64,000 nt of DNA from Cordylochernes scorpioides (taxonomy: Eukaryota > Arthropoda > Arachnida > Pseudoscorpiones > Chernetidae), in assembly GCA_030710605.1 (NCBI GenBank), contig CP092874.1:43644965-43708964 (forward strand), read 5' to 3'. Positions within the stretch are counted from its first letter, which is position 1; each line of letters begins with the position of its first letter. The position numbers and the translations under genes were made by a program. Of the stretch, positions 51,708 through 61,984 are shown in pieces. The notes below the pieces were generated by a model. It was given only the letters and a program-made list of their open reading frames with translations, searched no databases and was not told where the DNA came from.

Positions 51708-53030
51708 CGAGGTGAGTTCAAAAAGTATCGCGACTTTTGTGATTTTTCAAAAATTATTTATTTATTCATGAATAGCTATTTTGTCCCTTTCAAAGTAATC
51801 CCCATGAGATATTATACACATGTGCCAACGGTTTTTCCAATCTTCGAAGCACTTCAAAAAATCATTTTTAAAAAATCTTTTTCAGCTCCTCCTTCGATGC
51901 CGTCTTTATCTCGTCAAGCGTAGCGTAACGTCGTCCTTTCATGGGCCTCTTCAGTTTAGGGAACAAGAAAAAGTCACAGGGGGCCAGATCTGGGGAATAC
52001 GGTGGCTGCGGCATCATTAGTGTGTTGTTTTTGGCCAAAAAGTCGCGCACAAGCAACGATGTGTGAGCAGGGGCGTTATCGTGGTGCAAAAGCCAATTTT
52101 TGTTCTTCCACAAATCCGGGCGTTTATGGCGGATTGCTTCGCGCAAATTGCGCATAACTTGCAGGTAATATTCCTTATTGACCGCTCTACCCTGTGGCAA
52201 GAACTCATGATGCACCACGCCCCTGCAATCGAAGAAACCTGTCAGCAAAACTTTCACATTCGACCGAACTTGGCGCGCTTTTTTCGGTCTTGTTTCGTGC
52301 GGCAGCTTCCATTGAGATGATTGAGCTTTGGTTTCCACGTCATAACCATAAACCCACGCTTCGTCGCCAGTTATGACCCTCTGGAGCAAATTTGGGTCGT
52401 CGCGGACAGAGTCCAACATCTCATTAGCAATGTTCATGCGATGCTGTTTTTGGTCGCAATTGAGCAATTTTGGTACGAATTTCGCGGCGACCCGTCTCAT
52501 GCCCAAATCATTGATAAAAATCGAATGGCACGAGCCAATCGATATGTTTAGGTCCTCAGCAACTTCTCTAACGGTGATTCGACGATTGGCCAATATCATT
52601 TTCTCCACCTTATTAATTTTTTCGTCTGTTGTTGAAGTGCTCGGGCGTCCGGCACGCTCTTCGTCGTTCACATCTTCTCGGCCTTCTGAGAACATTTTGT
52701 ACCACCGATAAACGTTGCTTCGGTCCAAGGTAGCTTCTCCGTATGCCACAGTCAACATTCGGAATGCATCCGCGCACTTAATTTCGTTTTTCACGCAAAA
52801 TTTCATACAGGTTCTTTGATCCATTTTTTTTAATAGGTAAAAATCGAAGACGATCCAAAACACCTGCAAGCAAAGCAGCTGTCAACAATTAAGTGAACAT
52901 TCAAAATGGCTGAGCTTGGCGGCATAAGTGAGAGACATGAGTACCAACATAAAGCCACAAAAAGATCGAAATTCGAATATACGTAACCCGCGAAAATTCA
53001 AAAGTCGCGATACTTTTTGAACACACCTCG
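51708..53030 (-). mobile_element. Mariner transposon, nearly intact
   Basis: A 1323-bp element with TA on both sides (51706-51707, 53031-53032). It has 32-bp terminal inverted repeats that begin CGAGGTG(A/T)GTTCAAAAAG and differ at one position. A single transposase gene fills the middle. Length, TIRs and gene fit the mariner superfamily. It looks young compared with almost everything around it. Confidence 0.93.
51868..52824 (-). CDS. Mariner transposase (frameshift near the C-terminus)
   Basis: Cut-and-paste transposase. I start at the ATG at 52822-52824 (MDQRTCMKFCVKNEIK); upstream codons in frame lie in the untranslated leader. Domains: two helix-turn-helix motifs in the first ~110 residues (RSNVYRWYKMFSEGREDVND, then RRITVREVAEDLNIS) and a DD34D catalytic core. 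The acidic residues are in ITGDEAWVYGYD, HHDNAPAHTS and YSPDLAPCDFF. The distance from the second catalytic Asp to APCD fits 34 residues. The frame ends after 318 residues at 51868. The usual last ~25 residues (FEDWKNRWH region) follow in another frame after a one-base change in a T/A homopolymer near 51862-51872. The catalytic core is complete. Confidence 0.92.
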   Translation of the reverse strand: MDQRTCMKFCVKNEIKCADAFRMLTVAYGEATLDRSNVYRWYKMFSEGREDVNDEERAGRPSTSTTDEKINKVEKMILANRRITVREVAEDLNISIGSCHSIFINDLGMRRVAAKFVPKLLNCDQKQHRMNIANEMLDSVRDDPNLLQRVITGDEAWVYGYDVETKAQSSQWKLPHETRPKKARQVRSNVKVLLTGFFDCRGVVHHEFLPQGRAVNKEYYLQVMRNLREAIRHKRPDLWKNKNWLLHHDNAPAHTSLLVRDFLAKNNTLMMPQPPYSPDLAPCDFFLFPKLKRPMKGRRYATLDEIKTASKEELKKIF

Positions 53031-53159
53031 TAAATTTCTCTCTCCAATACTCAATACTTTTGTAAAAAAAAGTAACACTCATATAAAAAAATGTTTCAAA
53101 ATAAGTACGCAAGCAACTTGAAAAAAAAAATGCAGAACGCTCATTGGTCTCTTTATTGG

Positions 53160-53637
53160 TCTGGTGTTGTTACTTCGCCTCGTATTTACTCCGGGTAAAA
53201 AAAGTTATCCAAATGTAAAAATAAATAGCCAAATATACTAATCAAAATGTAGCCGAAAATTTTCCTCAGGTTTATAAAAAGCGACATGCAAAATTTGGTA
53301 CCAATTTTTAAGTAGTTTTGAGTTTATCGCGAAACAGACAAAAGACATTGACTTATATATATAAGAAGATAGGTCTAGCTTTCGCGCGCGCAGATATTAA
53401 TTGTCTCTTTTCACATATATAACCTATAAAATTGATAAAAATATATGAAGAGGTTATATACAAGTTTGGTATAATTATTTTTCAAAATTATTCACATACA
53501 AATATCTTTGGAAAACCAAACACAAATCCTCCTTTATAGTTGTCAATTTAGAGCTATGAAAGGACACTACATGTTCAGAAACTTGCCTTATTAAATAAAA
53601 AACATTTTCCTATCCTTATATATCAATTAATTTAATA
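53160..53637. other. Unassigned DNA
   Basis: A CAATTTTTAAGTAGTTTTGA stretch near 53305, then TATCGCGAAACAGACAAAAG, resembles the 3' part of RTE-type or Helitron repeats. No coding capacity. The rest is AT-rich with no feature. Confidence 0.35.
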
Positions 53638-53779
53638 CAGTAGAACTACCTCCCCGTGAAGGATTCCTAATTGCAGAGCCAAAAGGCCCTACCGGAGAGT
53701 TGCAAAATAATTAAAATGATAATTTTGCAAATGAAAACTGTCCTTTTTAGAGAGGTGTCCTCTCATGGAGGTTCTACTG
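53638..53779. mobile_element. Small TA-flanked MITE (Tigger/pogo-like ends)
   Basis: 142 bp flanked by TA (53636-53637, 53780-53781) with inverted ends CAGTAGAACTACCTCC on the left and the complement of GGAGGTTCTACTG on the right. No coding capacity. CAGTAGAAC ends are typical of pogo-type MITEs. Confidence 0.7.
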
Positions 53780-53963
53780 TATATCTATCGTTTTGAGCTA
53801 TAGCCTATCATGGAAGGCTCTGCTGTACATGGCTCATTTATATTTTCCTGATAGATAACAAAGAAAACAGTCATAAACGTCACTCCTGAATTTGTCCCTT
53901 ATGGGAGATCGTTGAAGTAAAGCCTACATCATACTGTCAAGGGTGTTGGATCGTCTTTGAACA

Positions 53964-54169
53964 TGTTATATATATATTAATTAATTGTTACCGCAGAGTG
54001 TGTGTAAGCTCACAGATAAATAGGCGCTAACCGAAAAGAAGAAAAGTTCCTTTGTTTTATATTAGTTTCCCTTTTACATTTTGTTCTCTCTCTTGTAATT
54101 CAATAAATATAATATTTAATTAATAATTATTGGAACCAGTTTTATTAAAAATTCTAAGCAAAGTCAACA
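53964..54169 (+). repeat. 5' LTR of copia copy C
   Basis: 206 bp, TGTTATATATATATTAATTA...AAAGTCAACA. Same family as the LTRs of copies A and B. Confidence 0.88.
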
Positions 54170-54171
54170 AT

Positions 54172-54183
54172 TGGTAGCAGAGC
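54172..54183 (+). promoter_or_regulatory. Copia primer binding site (copy C)
   Basis: TGGTAGCAGAGC two bases after the LTR; copia-type site resembling initiator tRNA-Met. Identical to copy B. Confidence 0.75.
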
Positions 54184-54419
54184 GTGGTTGTTTGATATAA
54201 AGCTCAAAAGCGAAAATATTTAATCTGAAGATTAAGCAAGAAGTTTATTCTGATCGGTAAACTGAAGCACTTCTGAGAAGATTGAAGGTATTTATATAGA
54301 TTAAGTTAAATTATATCTATATATTGCATATTTAAAAGCTACCCAATTTCAAATAAATTTAAAATATATATTTGCATTTAAAATATATTGGTTTGTTTAT
54401 ATTAGCTCAAAAGGCGAAA

Positions 54420-55120
54420 ATGGCTGATTATAATTTTTTATCCCAAACAAAAATTGAACCATTAACAGGAACTAATTATCAAATATGGGCTTTGAAAATC
54501 GGCGCAGTTCTAAGAGGAAGAAATTTATTTAAATGTGCAATTTCGGATCCAGACCCTGATATGGAAGACAAAGGTTCTTGGGAGATTTGGAGTGAGAAAA
54601 ATGAGGAAGCTTTTGGGATAATCATCACAACATTGACTAATGAACAAGCTGGAATGTTCATAGGAAAAACAAATGCTAAGAAAGTATGGGACTTACCGAA
54701 AAAAACATACACAGGCAATTTGGAAGATAAAATTATTGATAAAGGCTTAGAATTAAAGAACATTAGAATGAAAGATAATGAAACTGTAGATGAATATATA
54801 ACAAAGGCAAAAAATATTGCTGCTAGAAGTTCATCATTAGGGCATCAATTTACCTCAAGAGAACTTTCATTTCATATTGTCAGAGGCATACATCCAAGGT
54901 ATGAAAATATTGCTATTGTCTTACGATCTGAGAGAGAGGCAATAGTAGAAGAGATTCAACAAACTCTAAGAGAAGAGGAGTCAAGAAGAAATATGAGAAT
55001 AAATCAATCGGTTGAGAATAGGCATGAACAAGAATACAGAATTAAAGATAGAAAGTTAAACCATTTCAGCCAAAAAGATGTTTTGTTTGTGATAAAAAGG
55101 GACATCTAGCTAATGATTGC
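54420..55120 (+). pseudogene. Copia Gag (copy C)
   Basis: Starts at the ATG at 54420 (MADYNFLSQTKIEPLTG, then NYQIWALKIGAVLRGRN). About 225 residues of capsid run in one frame, with the DYLTKAKN-type segment as DEYITKAKNIAARSS. A one-base shift near 55075 moves the zinc knuckle (CFVCDKKGHLANDC, 55079-55120) into the next frame. The knuckle is intact as sequence. Packaging protein of the copia particle. Confidence 0.85.
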
Positions 55121-55199
55121 TGGTTTCGAGATAAACAGAAACAAGGATATCAAAAGAAATGGACTCCTGATTATAGAAATCACAAATACAGTAGGGAAC

Positions 55200-55750
55200 A
55201 TTTGAATAACCTAGTGTATACTATGAAAAGTGGAATTAATGAGCAAGCATTTGAAACATATGTGAAAGAATTTGAAGATTCACCAGATGGGATAAATGAT
55301 AAGCAAATATGGTGTATAGATTCAGGATGCACCGCACATTTAACCCCAAACCTAACTTTGATGGAAAATGTGACAGAGTACAAAAGTGAAATCAATCAAG
55401 CTGAGAAAGGCAAAACTACCTAAGCCATAACCAAAAGAGATATGAGACTTACTACATGCACAAGTGAAGGCCAAGAAAATATTCGCATCAAAGATATCTT
55501 ACATGTACCAAATTTAAGAAATAATTTCTTGTCAGTATACGAATTAGTCAACAAGGGAAATTCAGTTATTTTCAATAAGGATGGAGCAAATATTTATAAT
55601 GAAGGGAATGGTTCAGTTGCTGAGGCATATATTGAAGATAGAATGTTTTTGATGGAAACAAAACTAAGAAATGTACCAATACCAAAAAATGAAAATGTCA
55701 TGGTTATAAATACACATTTATCAAATAAAAATAGCAATATAAGTTAAGGC
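55200..55750 (+). pseudogene. Copia protease region (copy C)
   Basis: IWCIDSGCTAHLTPN at 55306-55350 carries the catalytic DSG. A TAA at 55421-55423 interrupts the frame. The conserved IKDILHVPNLRNNFLSVYEL segment follows at 55490-55550. Copy B has DSE in place of DSG, so copy C is closer to functional here. Confidence 0.8.
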
Positions 55751-56026
55751 AAAAAAAGATTAAACCATATAAATGAAGAATACATGAAAAAATGATTCAA
55801 GGACATATTGTAAAAGGATTGGATCTAAAATTTGAAAGGTTACCAGAGTGCGAAGCATGCATAATGGGAAAGCTGGTGCAGAAGCCATATAATATTACAT
55901 AAAATTATACTGTTAAACCCTGCAGTTGATTCATATGGAATTATGTGGAACAATGCCATGTCAATCTTTAGGAGGATCTAATAATTTTCTTGTTACAGTA
56001 GATGATTACAGTAGAATAATTTTTGT

Positions 56027-58204
56027 GGAAATTTAACTCTTAAAATCACGATCATTAAAACAATAATAAACATTAAGAGGAGCTTCTTGTGTAAATTTCT
56101 TTATTACCGCAAGCTTTCGAACAAAACGTTCTTCAACGGGCGTGGATAGTAAAAACGTACTAACATGCTATTAGAGGAGAATAACTAATATATACACCAA
56201 TAAATTTACATACTGAAGAGATAATAGCGTAAAAAGAGAATACAACATAAATATTTAAAATGAAATTTGCATAATACAAACGTGACGACTAAAAAATAAG
56301 CAATAAACTTGAATGAGACTAAAAACTAAGGTAAAAAAAATATTATTAAAACGGCGACATCCCTACACCAACAGAACATAGAATAAAACAGAATATGGAA
56401 GTTAAAATCAACAAGACCAAGGCAGGGGAAAGGGAGGGTCCCACCCAGTGCTACCACTATCTTTGAGATATAAGAGGGGGGGGGGGGTGAAAGACAAGCT
56501 ATTTATAGAGTATCTGGTAAATGTCTGGGAGGTCTATTCTGCGGTTACAACTATTGTTTTGTGTGGAAATAATAGATTCTAGGCAGAGTCGGTGATGTTT
56601 GTTATGTATGTGCCGGTATTTAACTTGAGGATGGTCGAGATCAAAACTATGGCCTGTTTGTGCTATATGTGTAAAAATTAAGGATTTAGGATATTTATTG
56701 CGGATGTTGCGTCTGTGTTCTGAAATACGGATGCCAGTGGTTCTGCCTGTTTCCCCAACATAAGAAGTTGGGCAATTCAGGCACTGTACGGAATAAACTG
56801 CGCCGGTAGAGTTTATGGGTAGGGTGGGTTTATCAGATTTGGTGATGTGATGTCTAAGGATGGTGGCTAAGTTGGGGGGACTATTGTAGAGAACTTTTAT
56901 GCCGTATGGGCGTAGGACTCTGGATATGGATACTGCGGCAGGGGAGAACGGGAGCCAACATGTGGCCCTATGAATTGTAGTGGTTCTGTGGACACATGGA
57001 TCAAAAGTATGTTTTTCTATAAAATCTATGGGATAACCAGCGGTTGTTAATAAGGAATGGATTCTAGTTCTTTCTATTGTTTTAAAAACGAGTAAGGAAC
57101 AATGGGTAAAAATGCTTTTAGTTAAGGTCCTGACTGTATTAATTTTAAAAGAGATGGGACTATTGGAGGAGAAATGCGTATATTGGGGAGGGATGTGCTT
57201 CTTATGGAAAACAGAGGTGTGAAAAGACTGAGGGGTGCGAATAATAAGGATGTCTAGGAAAGGTAAAACAAAGTCTATTTCTGTTTCATATGTAAACTTA
57301 ATGTGGGGGTTGAAATTGTGCAAGGTACTGTATGTGAGTTGAAGGCTGTCTGTTTTGATAATGCAAAAGATATCGTCTACATATCTCCTCCAATAGTATA
57401 TATCGGAAGGGAGGGCTTGATTGATCCATGTGTCCAAAGAACCCATGACTATTTCAGAGATGATTGACGATAGGGGACTACCCATAGGGGTTGCCCAACT
57501 TCTTATGTTGGGGAAACAGGCAGAACCACTGGCATCCGTATTTAAGAACACAGACGCAACATCCGCAATAAAGATCCTAAATCCTTAATTTTTACACATA
57601 TAGCACAAACAGGCCATAGTTTTGATCTCGACCATCCTCAAGTTAAATACCGGCACATACATAACAAACATCACCGACTCTGCCTAGAATCTATTATTTC
57701 ACACAAAACGATAGTTGTAAACCGCAGAATAGACCTCCCAGACATTTACCAGATACTCTATAAATAGCTTGTCTTTCACCCCCCCCCTCTTATATCTCAA
57801 AGATAGTGGTAGCACTGGGTGGGACCCTCCCTTTCCCTTGCCTTGGTCTTGTTGATTTTAACTTCCATATACTGTTTTATTCTATGTTCTGTTGGTGTAG
57901 GGATGTCGCCGTTTCAATAATAATTTGTTACCTTAGTTTTTAGTCTCATTCAAGTTTATTGCTTATTTTTCAGCGTCACGTTTGTATTATGCAAATTTCA
58001 TTTTAAATATTTATGTTGTATTCTCTTTTTACGCTATTATCTCTTCAGTATGTAAATTTATTGGTGTATATATTAGTTCTTCTCCTCTAATAGCATGTTA
58101 GTACGTTTTTACTATCCACGCCCGTTGAAGAACGTTTTGTTCGAAAGCTTGCGGTAATAAAGAAATTTACACAAGAAGCTCCTCTTGATGTTTATTATTG
58201 TTTT
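56027..58204 (-). mobile_element. Penelope-like element 1, head-to-head inverted structure
   Basis: A 2178-bp insert flanked by the 12-bp duplication AATAATTTTTGT (56015-56026, 58205-58216). The minus-strand copy spans 56027 to about 57492. A second, shorter copy of its 3' end (57493-58204) faces it in opposite orientation, so the two outer ends are long, nearly identical inverted arms (~710 bp). The turning point lies at CCCAACTTCTTATGTTGGGG near 57488-57510. Inverted or tandem partial copies with terminal pseudo-LTRs are characteristic of Penelope-like elements. The RT N-terminus is missing. Confidence 0.88.
56499..57551 (-). pseudogene. Penelope-like RT C-terminus with GIY-YIG endonuclease
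   Basis: A 350-codon frame, the last 330 residues genuine. RT part: TPMGSPLSSIISEIVMG (near 57450-57490) and the catalytic RRYVDDIFCI (near 57355-57385). The linker is His/Thr/Ser-rich. The endonuclease begins GAVYSVQCLNCPTSYVGETG (near 56735-56800), containing the AVY...YVG pair that defines GIY-YIG nucleases, then RISEHRRNI and later HIAQTGHSFD. GIY-YIG plus RT is unique to this order of retroelements. The first 20 residues come from the inverted arm and are not RT. Confidence 0.9.
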
Positions 58205-59074
58205 AATAATTTTTGTATATTTCCTGAGATCAAAATATGAGACCTTTGAAAGATTTGAAGAATTCAAAGCAAGAGCCGAAAACGAATTAAGTCTTAAAAT
58301 AAAAGATGTAAGAACTGACAATGGAACTGAATTTTTAACTCTAGATTTGAAGGACTTTTCAAGAGAAGTGGAATCCGTCACCAACTTACCACCCCATACT
58401 CTACACAAAGTGATGGAGTCGCAGAGAGAGTGAATAGGACTCTTATAGATACAGCAAGAACCTTATTAATTGACTCAAAATTACTAATGAGGTTTTGGGC
58501 AAAGGCAATTGCTACAGCTGCATACAATAAGAATTGTACCCCCCACAGGTCTATCAAGCACCATACACCTATAAAGAGATGGAATGGGAGGAAACCATCG
58601 GTCAAACACATTCGAATAATTGGATGTTTGACATATTGGCTTGAAGGAAAAAGAAGAAGAAACAATTTTTCATCAAAGGGGAGAAAGGGAATATTTATTG
58701 GTTATTCCATTAAAGAAAAACCTACAGAATATATGATATAATGACAAAGAGGATCCATGAAATCAGATCAGTAAAATTTAGTGAAAATAATAGAGGAATT
58801 GATTATGCAAATTATATTCAGGAAGATACTAATTGTGATAATTTGACCTATACAGAAAATTATTAAAAAATAGTTGCTGGAAACTTTCTTATCTTGAAAG
58901 AAGACAATCCTGTCACAGAGAGTGAAATGAAGTCTCAGGAAGAAACTTCAATAAAACCAGGTGGTGACACTGAAAATTACTCAACACAAACTGAACCTAG
59001 AATAATAGTAGAGTAATTCTTCCTGGAATGAACTTATACGATAATAACAAGGCGAAGGAAGACGAGTATCTTTA

Positions 59075-59635
59075 TTGGTGCATAAGGCTTCTTTTCCACT
59101 CTGGTTCATTAACAAATATACTTACACACCTGCATCCTCCAATCCTTCCATGACATACAGATCATTGTGTTTTCTCCCTTACTCCCCCTCCTCTGTTGAT
59201 ATAGCCAGAAAACTCAAATCCTATGGCATCCGTACCATATATAAAAACTCCCCGAACCTTCTTTCATCCCTCCGTCACCCTCATACTAAGTCCTCAGCTC
59301 CTCCTGCCCCCCTTCGTTCTGTGGGTGCAGTCTACTCCGTCTCATGCGAACAGTGCCCTGCCACTTACGTCGGTGAGACGGGTAGATCTGTATCCATCAG
59401 GATGACTGAACATTCCCGCAATATTTCCCGTCAAGATACCAAGTCCCTCATTTACCAACATATGCAGACCACGGGCCACACGTTCAACATCAACAACCCC
59501 ACCATACATTACAGCCACATACATATCTTACACCAAAGACTCATTTTAGAATCAATAGTATCCCACAAACTAAATAGCATCAATAGAAAAATAGAACTTC
59601 CAGAAGCCTATCATCCTCTCCTGTCCTTTATTTAA
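59075..59635 (+). CDS. GIY-YIG endonuclease of Penelope-like element 2
   Basis: An open 186-codon frame. It starts in RT-endonuclease linker (TYRSLCFLPYSPSSVDIARK) and continues into VGAVYSVSCEQCPATYVGET near 59320-59380 with the GIY-YIG pair (AVY, YVG). It goes on through RMTEHSRNI and HMQTTGHTFN and ends IELPEAYHPLLSFI. The RT domain is missing through 5' truncation. The frame is fully open, indicating a recent insertion. Confidence 0.87.
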   Translation: MVHKASFPLWFINKYTYTPASSNPSMTYRSLCFLPYSPSSVDIARKLKSYGIRTIYKNSPNLLSSLRHPHTKSSAPPAPLRSVGAVYSVSCEQCPATYVGETGRSVSIRMTEHSRNISRQDTKSLIYQHMQTTGHTFNINNPTIHYSHIHILHQRLILESIVSHKLNSINRKIELPEAYHPLLSFI

Positions 59636-59977
59636 ACCTCCCCCTTGTATTTAACTGTAAAATATTAACCTCCCTGAAGCATGTCAAGCTCTCCTGGCCT
59701 TTATGTATAAATTTCTCTTTTATTTACTTGATATCCCATTGCAGCCATATATTATGCCTCATTAATATTTCTTTCCTACAGCTAATGTTCTGGCATCTCT
59801 TCTATTACCCTATAGGATTTCTATTTCATTTTTTCCATTTTTATTTTTACCTCTCATTTTTACAAATAGTTAAATTGCCCATTTGCATGCTTTTTTTTTT
59901 TTTTTCTATATTTATGTAAATTAATATGTGTATATATTCTCTACAGCCATCGATGTCGTTCATAGTGTCGTTATATC

Positions 59978-60015
59978 TTGCCAGTCGAAGGGCTTTTGCC
60001 CGAAAGCTCGCTCTT
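59978..60015 (+). ncRNA. Hammerhead-like hairpin at the end of Penelope-like element 2
   Basis: GTCGAAGGGCTTTTGCCC then GAAAGC forms a stem (GGGC/GCCC, loop TTTT) followed by GAAA. This has the layout of stem II plus GAAA in type I hammerhead ribozymes known from Penelope-like elements. The expected CUGANGA box is not preserved (AGTCGA here). A similar hairpin with CGAAAGC lies in element 1 at 58117-58156. Catalytic activity is doubtful. Confidence 0.35.
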
Positions 60016-60079
60016 ATGCACCAATAAAGATACTCGTCTTCCTTCGCCTTGTTATTATCGTATAAAAACAAACTGAACC

Positions 60080-61770
60080 GATAGAGGAAAGATGCGTAAA
60101 AGGAGGAAGAAAGAAAGGAGAAACAAAGAGCTTCTTAGAAGAACGGCACAAAGCAAGACTCGAAGAACAAGAAGGAAAATTGATCAAAGAAGGAGTTCGA
60201 CGCTCACAAAGAATAAAGGATAGTATTGATGCAAACCTAATTATGGAAATAGATCATTATATACCGGAGAACCTTAAAGAAGCAATGGATAGTGGAGAAA
60301 GAAATGAATGGCACAAAGCAATGGAAGAAGTGCTCAGTGAAATAGAGAAACATAAAGTATGGACACTAGTACCAAGTGAAAATGGTATGAAAGTCATCAA
60401 TAGTAAATGGGTTTACAGTACAAAGAAAACATCAAATGACGGCACATATAAAAGAAAGGCCAGACTGGTTTCTGTTGGATGTAATCAAAGATATGGTGTG
60501 GGCTATAAGGAATCTTTCTCACCTGTACTCAAAGCTTACGAACAATAGTAGCTATTGCAACACAACAAAATTTAATCATAATGACTTATGATGTGAAGAC
60601 AGCTTATCTCTATGGCGAGTTAGAAGAGACAGTATACATGAGACAACCAGATGGTTTTATGCAAAATGGAAAATAAAAACAAAATGTGCTAATTGGGAAA
60701 AAACCTGTATGGTCTACCACAATCAGGAAAATGTTGGAACCAAAATATAAATGAAATTTTATACCAGTTGGGAATGATTAGAACCAAATGTGATCAATGT
60801 GTCTATAAACTCCAGAGAGGAGAAGAATATGCAATACTGGGTCTCTATGTATAAGATCTTATCATTGCTGGAACCAGTAAGAAATATCAATGATATCCTA
60901 GTCTCAGAAATAGAAAAATATGTTACTCTAAAAGAAAAGAAAGATAGCGAACCATTTATTGGAATTGAAATAAAAAGGGCAGAAGATGGATTTTATCTAT
61001 CTCAGACTCATTATATTGATACAATTCTTTACAGATTTGGACTGGAAGAATGCAACAGCGTGCAGACACCTGGAGGTCAAAATCAAAATTTGGAGGAATA
61101 TTTGGACTCTAAGTCAGTAAATAAAACTGTATACCAGGAAATGATTGGATCACTTATGTACCTTTCTATGGGTACTCGACCGGACATATCCTTCAACGTC
61201 AGCATTTTATCACAGTATAGTAATGATTCAAGAGAAATACACTTAACTGGAGTTAAAAGGATTCATAGATACCTGAAGGGAACAAGAAATAAAATGTTGG
61301 CATATAAATCAAAAGACAACAATATCACAATAAGTACTGATGCGAGCTGGTGCACAATCCGAGACGCAAAATCCTATTCAGGCTATATAGTCAAACTTGG
61401 CAACAACTTAATAAACTGGAGAAGTAGAAAGTAAAATTTGGTAGCCTTGTCTACATGTGAAGCAGAACTTATTTCAATATGTGAAGGCATTTCAGAAGTA
61501 TTATGGTTAAAGGGATTACTAGAAGAACTTTGTGAAAATGTAACTTTCTCAATTGCCTTGAAAAGTGACAGCTAGGCTGCAATAAACTGTATACAATCTG
61601 ACAAAATTACTTCAAGAACAAAGCACATATACCGAAAGTATTATTTTGTGAAAGAGGAAATTCAAAATGGAATCAAGCTGGAATACATTAAAAGTGAAGA
61701 CATGGAGACATGGAGGCGGATATACTAAGGAAAAGTCTCTCTAAGCACAAGGGGAGTCTCTCTAAGGGGA
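60080..61770 (+). pseudogene. Copia integrase tail, RT and RNase H (copy C)
   Basis: RT motifs: RNEWHKAMEEVLSEIEKHK (near 60300-60355), KWVYSTKKT, LYGELEETVYMRQ, GLPQSGKCWN. At the catalytic box the sequence reads LYV-stop-DL (TAA near 60850-60855) where copy A has YVDD, so the active site is destroyed. Downstream a 200-codon open stretch (60790-61434) covers the RT end and RNase H start: FIGIEIKRAEDGFYLSQTHY, MIGSLMYLSMGTRPDISFNV and a TDASWCT segment. A TAA at 61432-61434 interrupts RNase H. Remaining motifs run to about 61700. Confidence 0.85.
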
Positions 61771-61772
61771 GC

Positions 61773-61984
61773 GTGCTTTGTATATATATTAATTAATTGT
61801 TACCACAGAGTGTGTGTAAGCTCACAGGTAAATAGGCGCTAACCGAAAAGAAGAAAAAGTTCCTTTGTTTAATATTAGTTTCCCTTTTATATTTTGTTCT
61901 CACTCTTGTAAATCAATAAATATAATGTTTAATCAATAATTATTAGAACCAGTTTCATTAAAAATTCAGAACAAAGTCAAAACA
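61773..61984 (+). repeat. 3' LTR of copia copy C
   Basis: Starts TGCTTTGTATATATATTAAT after the purine-rich AAGGGGAGCG tract and ends near AAAGTCAAAACA. It differs from the 5' LTR at several positions and short indels, so the insertion is not recent. Confidence 0.85.

Larger units (their letters stand above)
55751..58770 (+). pseudogene. Copia integrase (copy C), split by Penelope-like insertion 1
   Basis: The zinc region runs near 55780-55900 (CEACIMGK near 55850). The catalytic core starts near 55970-56014 (VDDYSRI), breaks at the insertion, and resumes at 58217 with VYFLRSKYETFERFEEFKA. DVRTDNGTEF follows near 58305-58335 (second Asp), and VNRTLIDTARTLL near 58425-58465. Frameshifts lie near 58345 and 58430. 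Confidence 0.82.
58998..60067 (+). mobile_element. Penelope-like element 2 (5'-truncated, inverted terminal arms)
   Basis: A 1070-bp insert bounded by the 12-bp duplication ACAAACTGAACC (58986-58997, 60068-60079). Its ends share an inverted ~50-bp sequence: CGATAATAACAAGGCGAAGG near 59038 and CCTTCGCCTTGTTATTATCG near 60042-60061. It encodes only the C-terminal endonuclease. Distinct subfamily from element 1. Confidence 0.88.
53964..61984 (+). mobile_element. Ty1/copia element, copy C, both LTRs, with two Penelope-like insertions
   Basis: LTRs at 53964-54169 and 61773-61984 enclose gag, protease, integrase, RT and RNase H in copia order. Two Penelope-like elements (56027-58204 and 58998-60067) interrupt the integrase and linker. 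Removing them rejoins the copia sequence exactly after one copy of each 12-bp duplication. Frameshifts and stops are scattered. The outer target duplication is not clear. Confidence 0.9.

Noticed and set aside
52063..52711. Plus-strand frames in the mariner element
   Set aside because: Antisense to the transposase, whose catalytic motifs are all in order on the minus strand.
56027..58204. Two independent Penelope-like insertions in opposite directions
   Set aside because: Only one pair of 12-bp duplications surrounds the whole structure and none lies at the centre, so a single inverted insertion is simpler.
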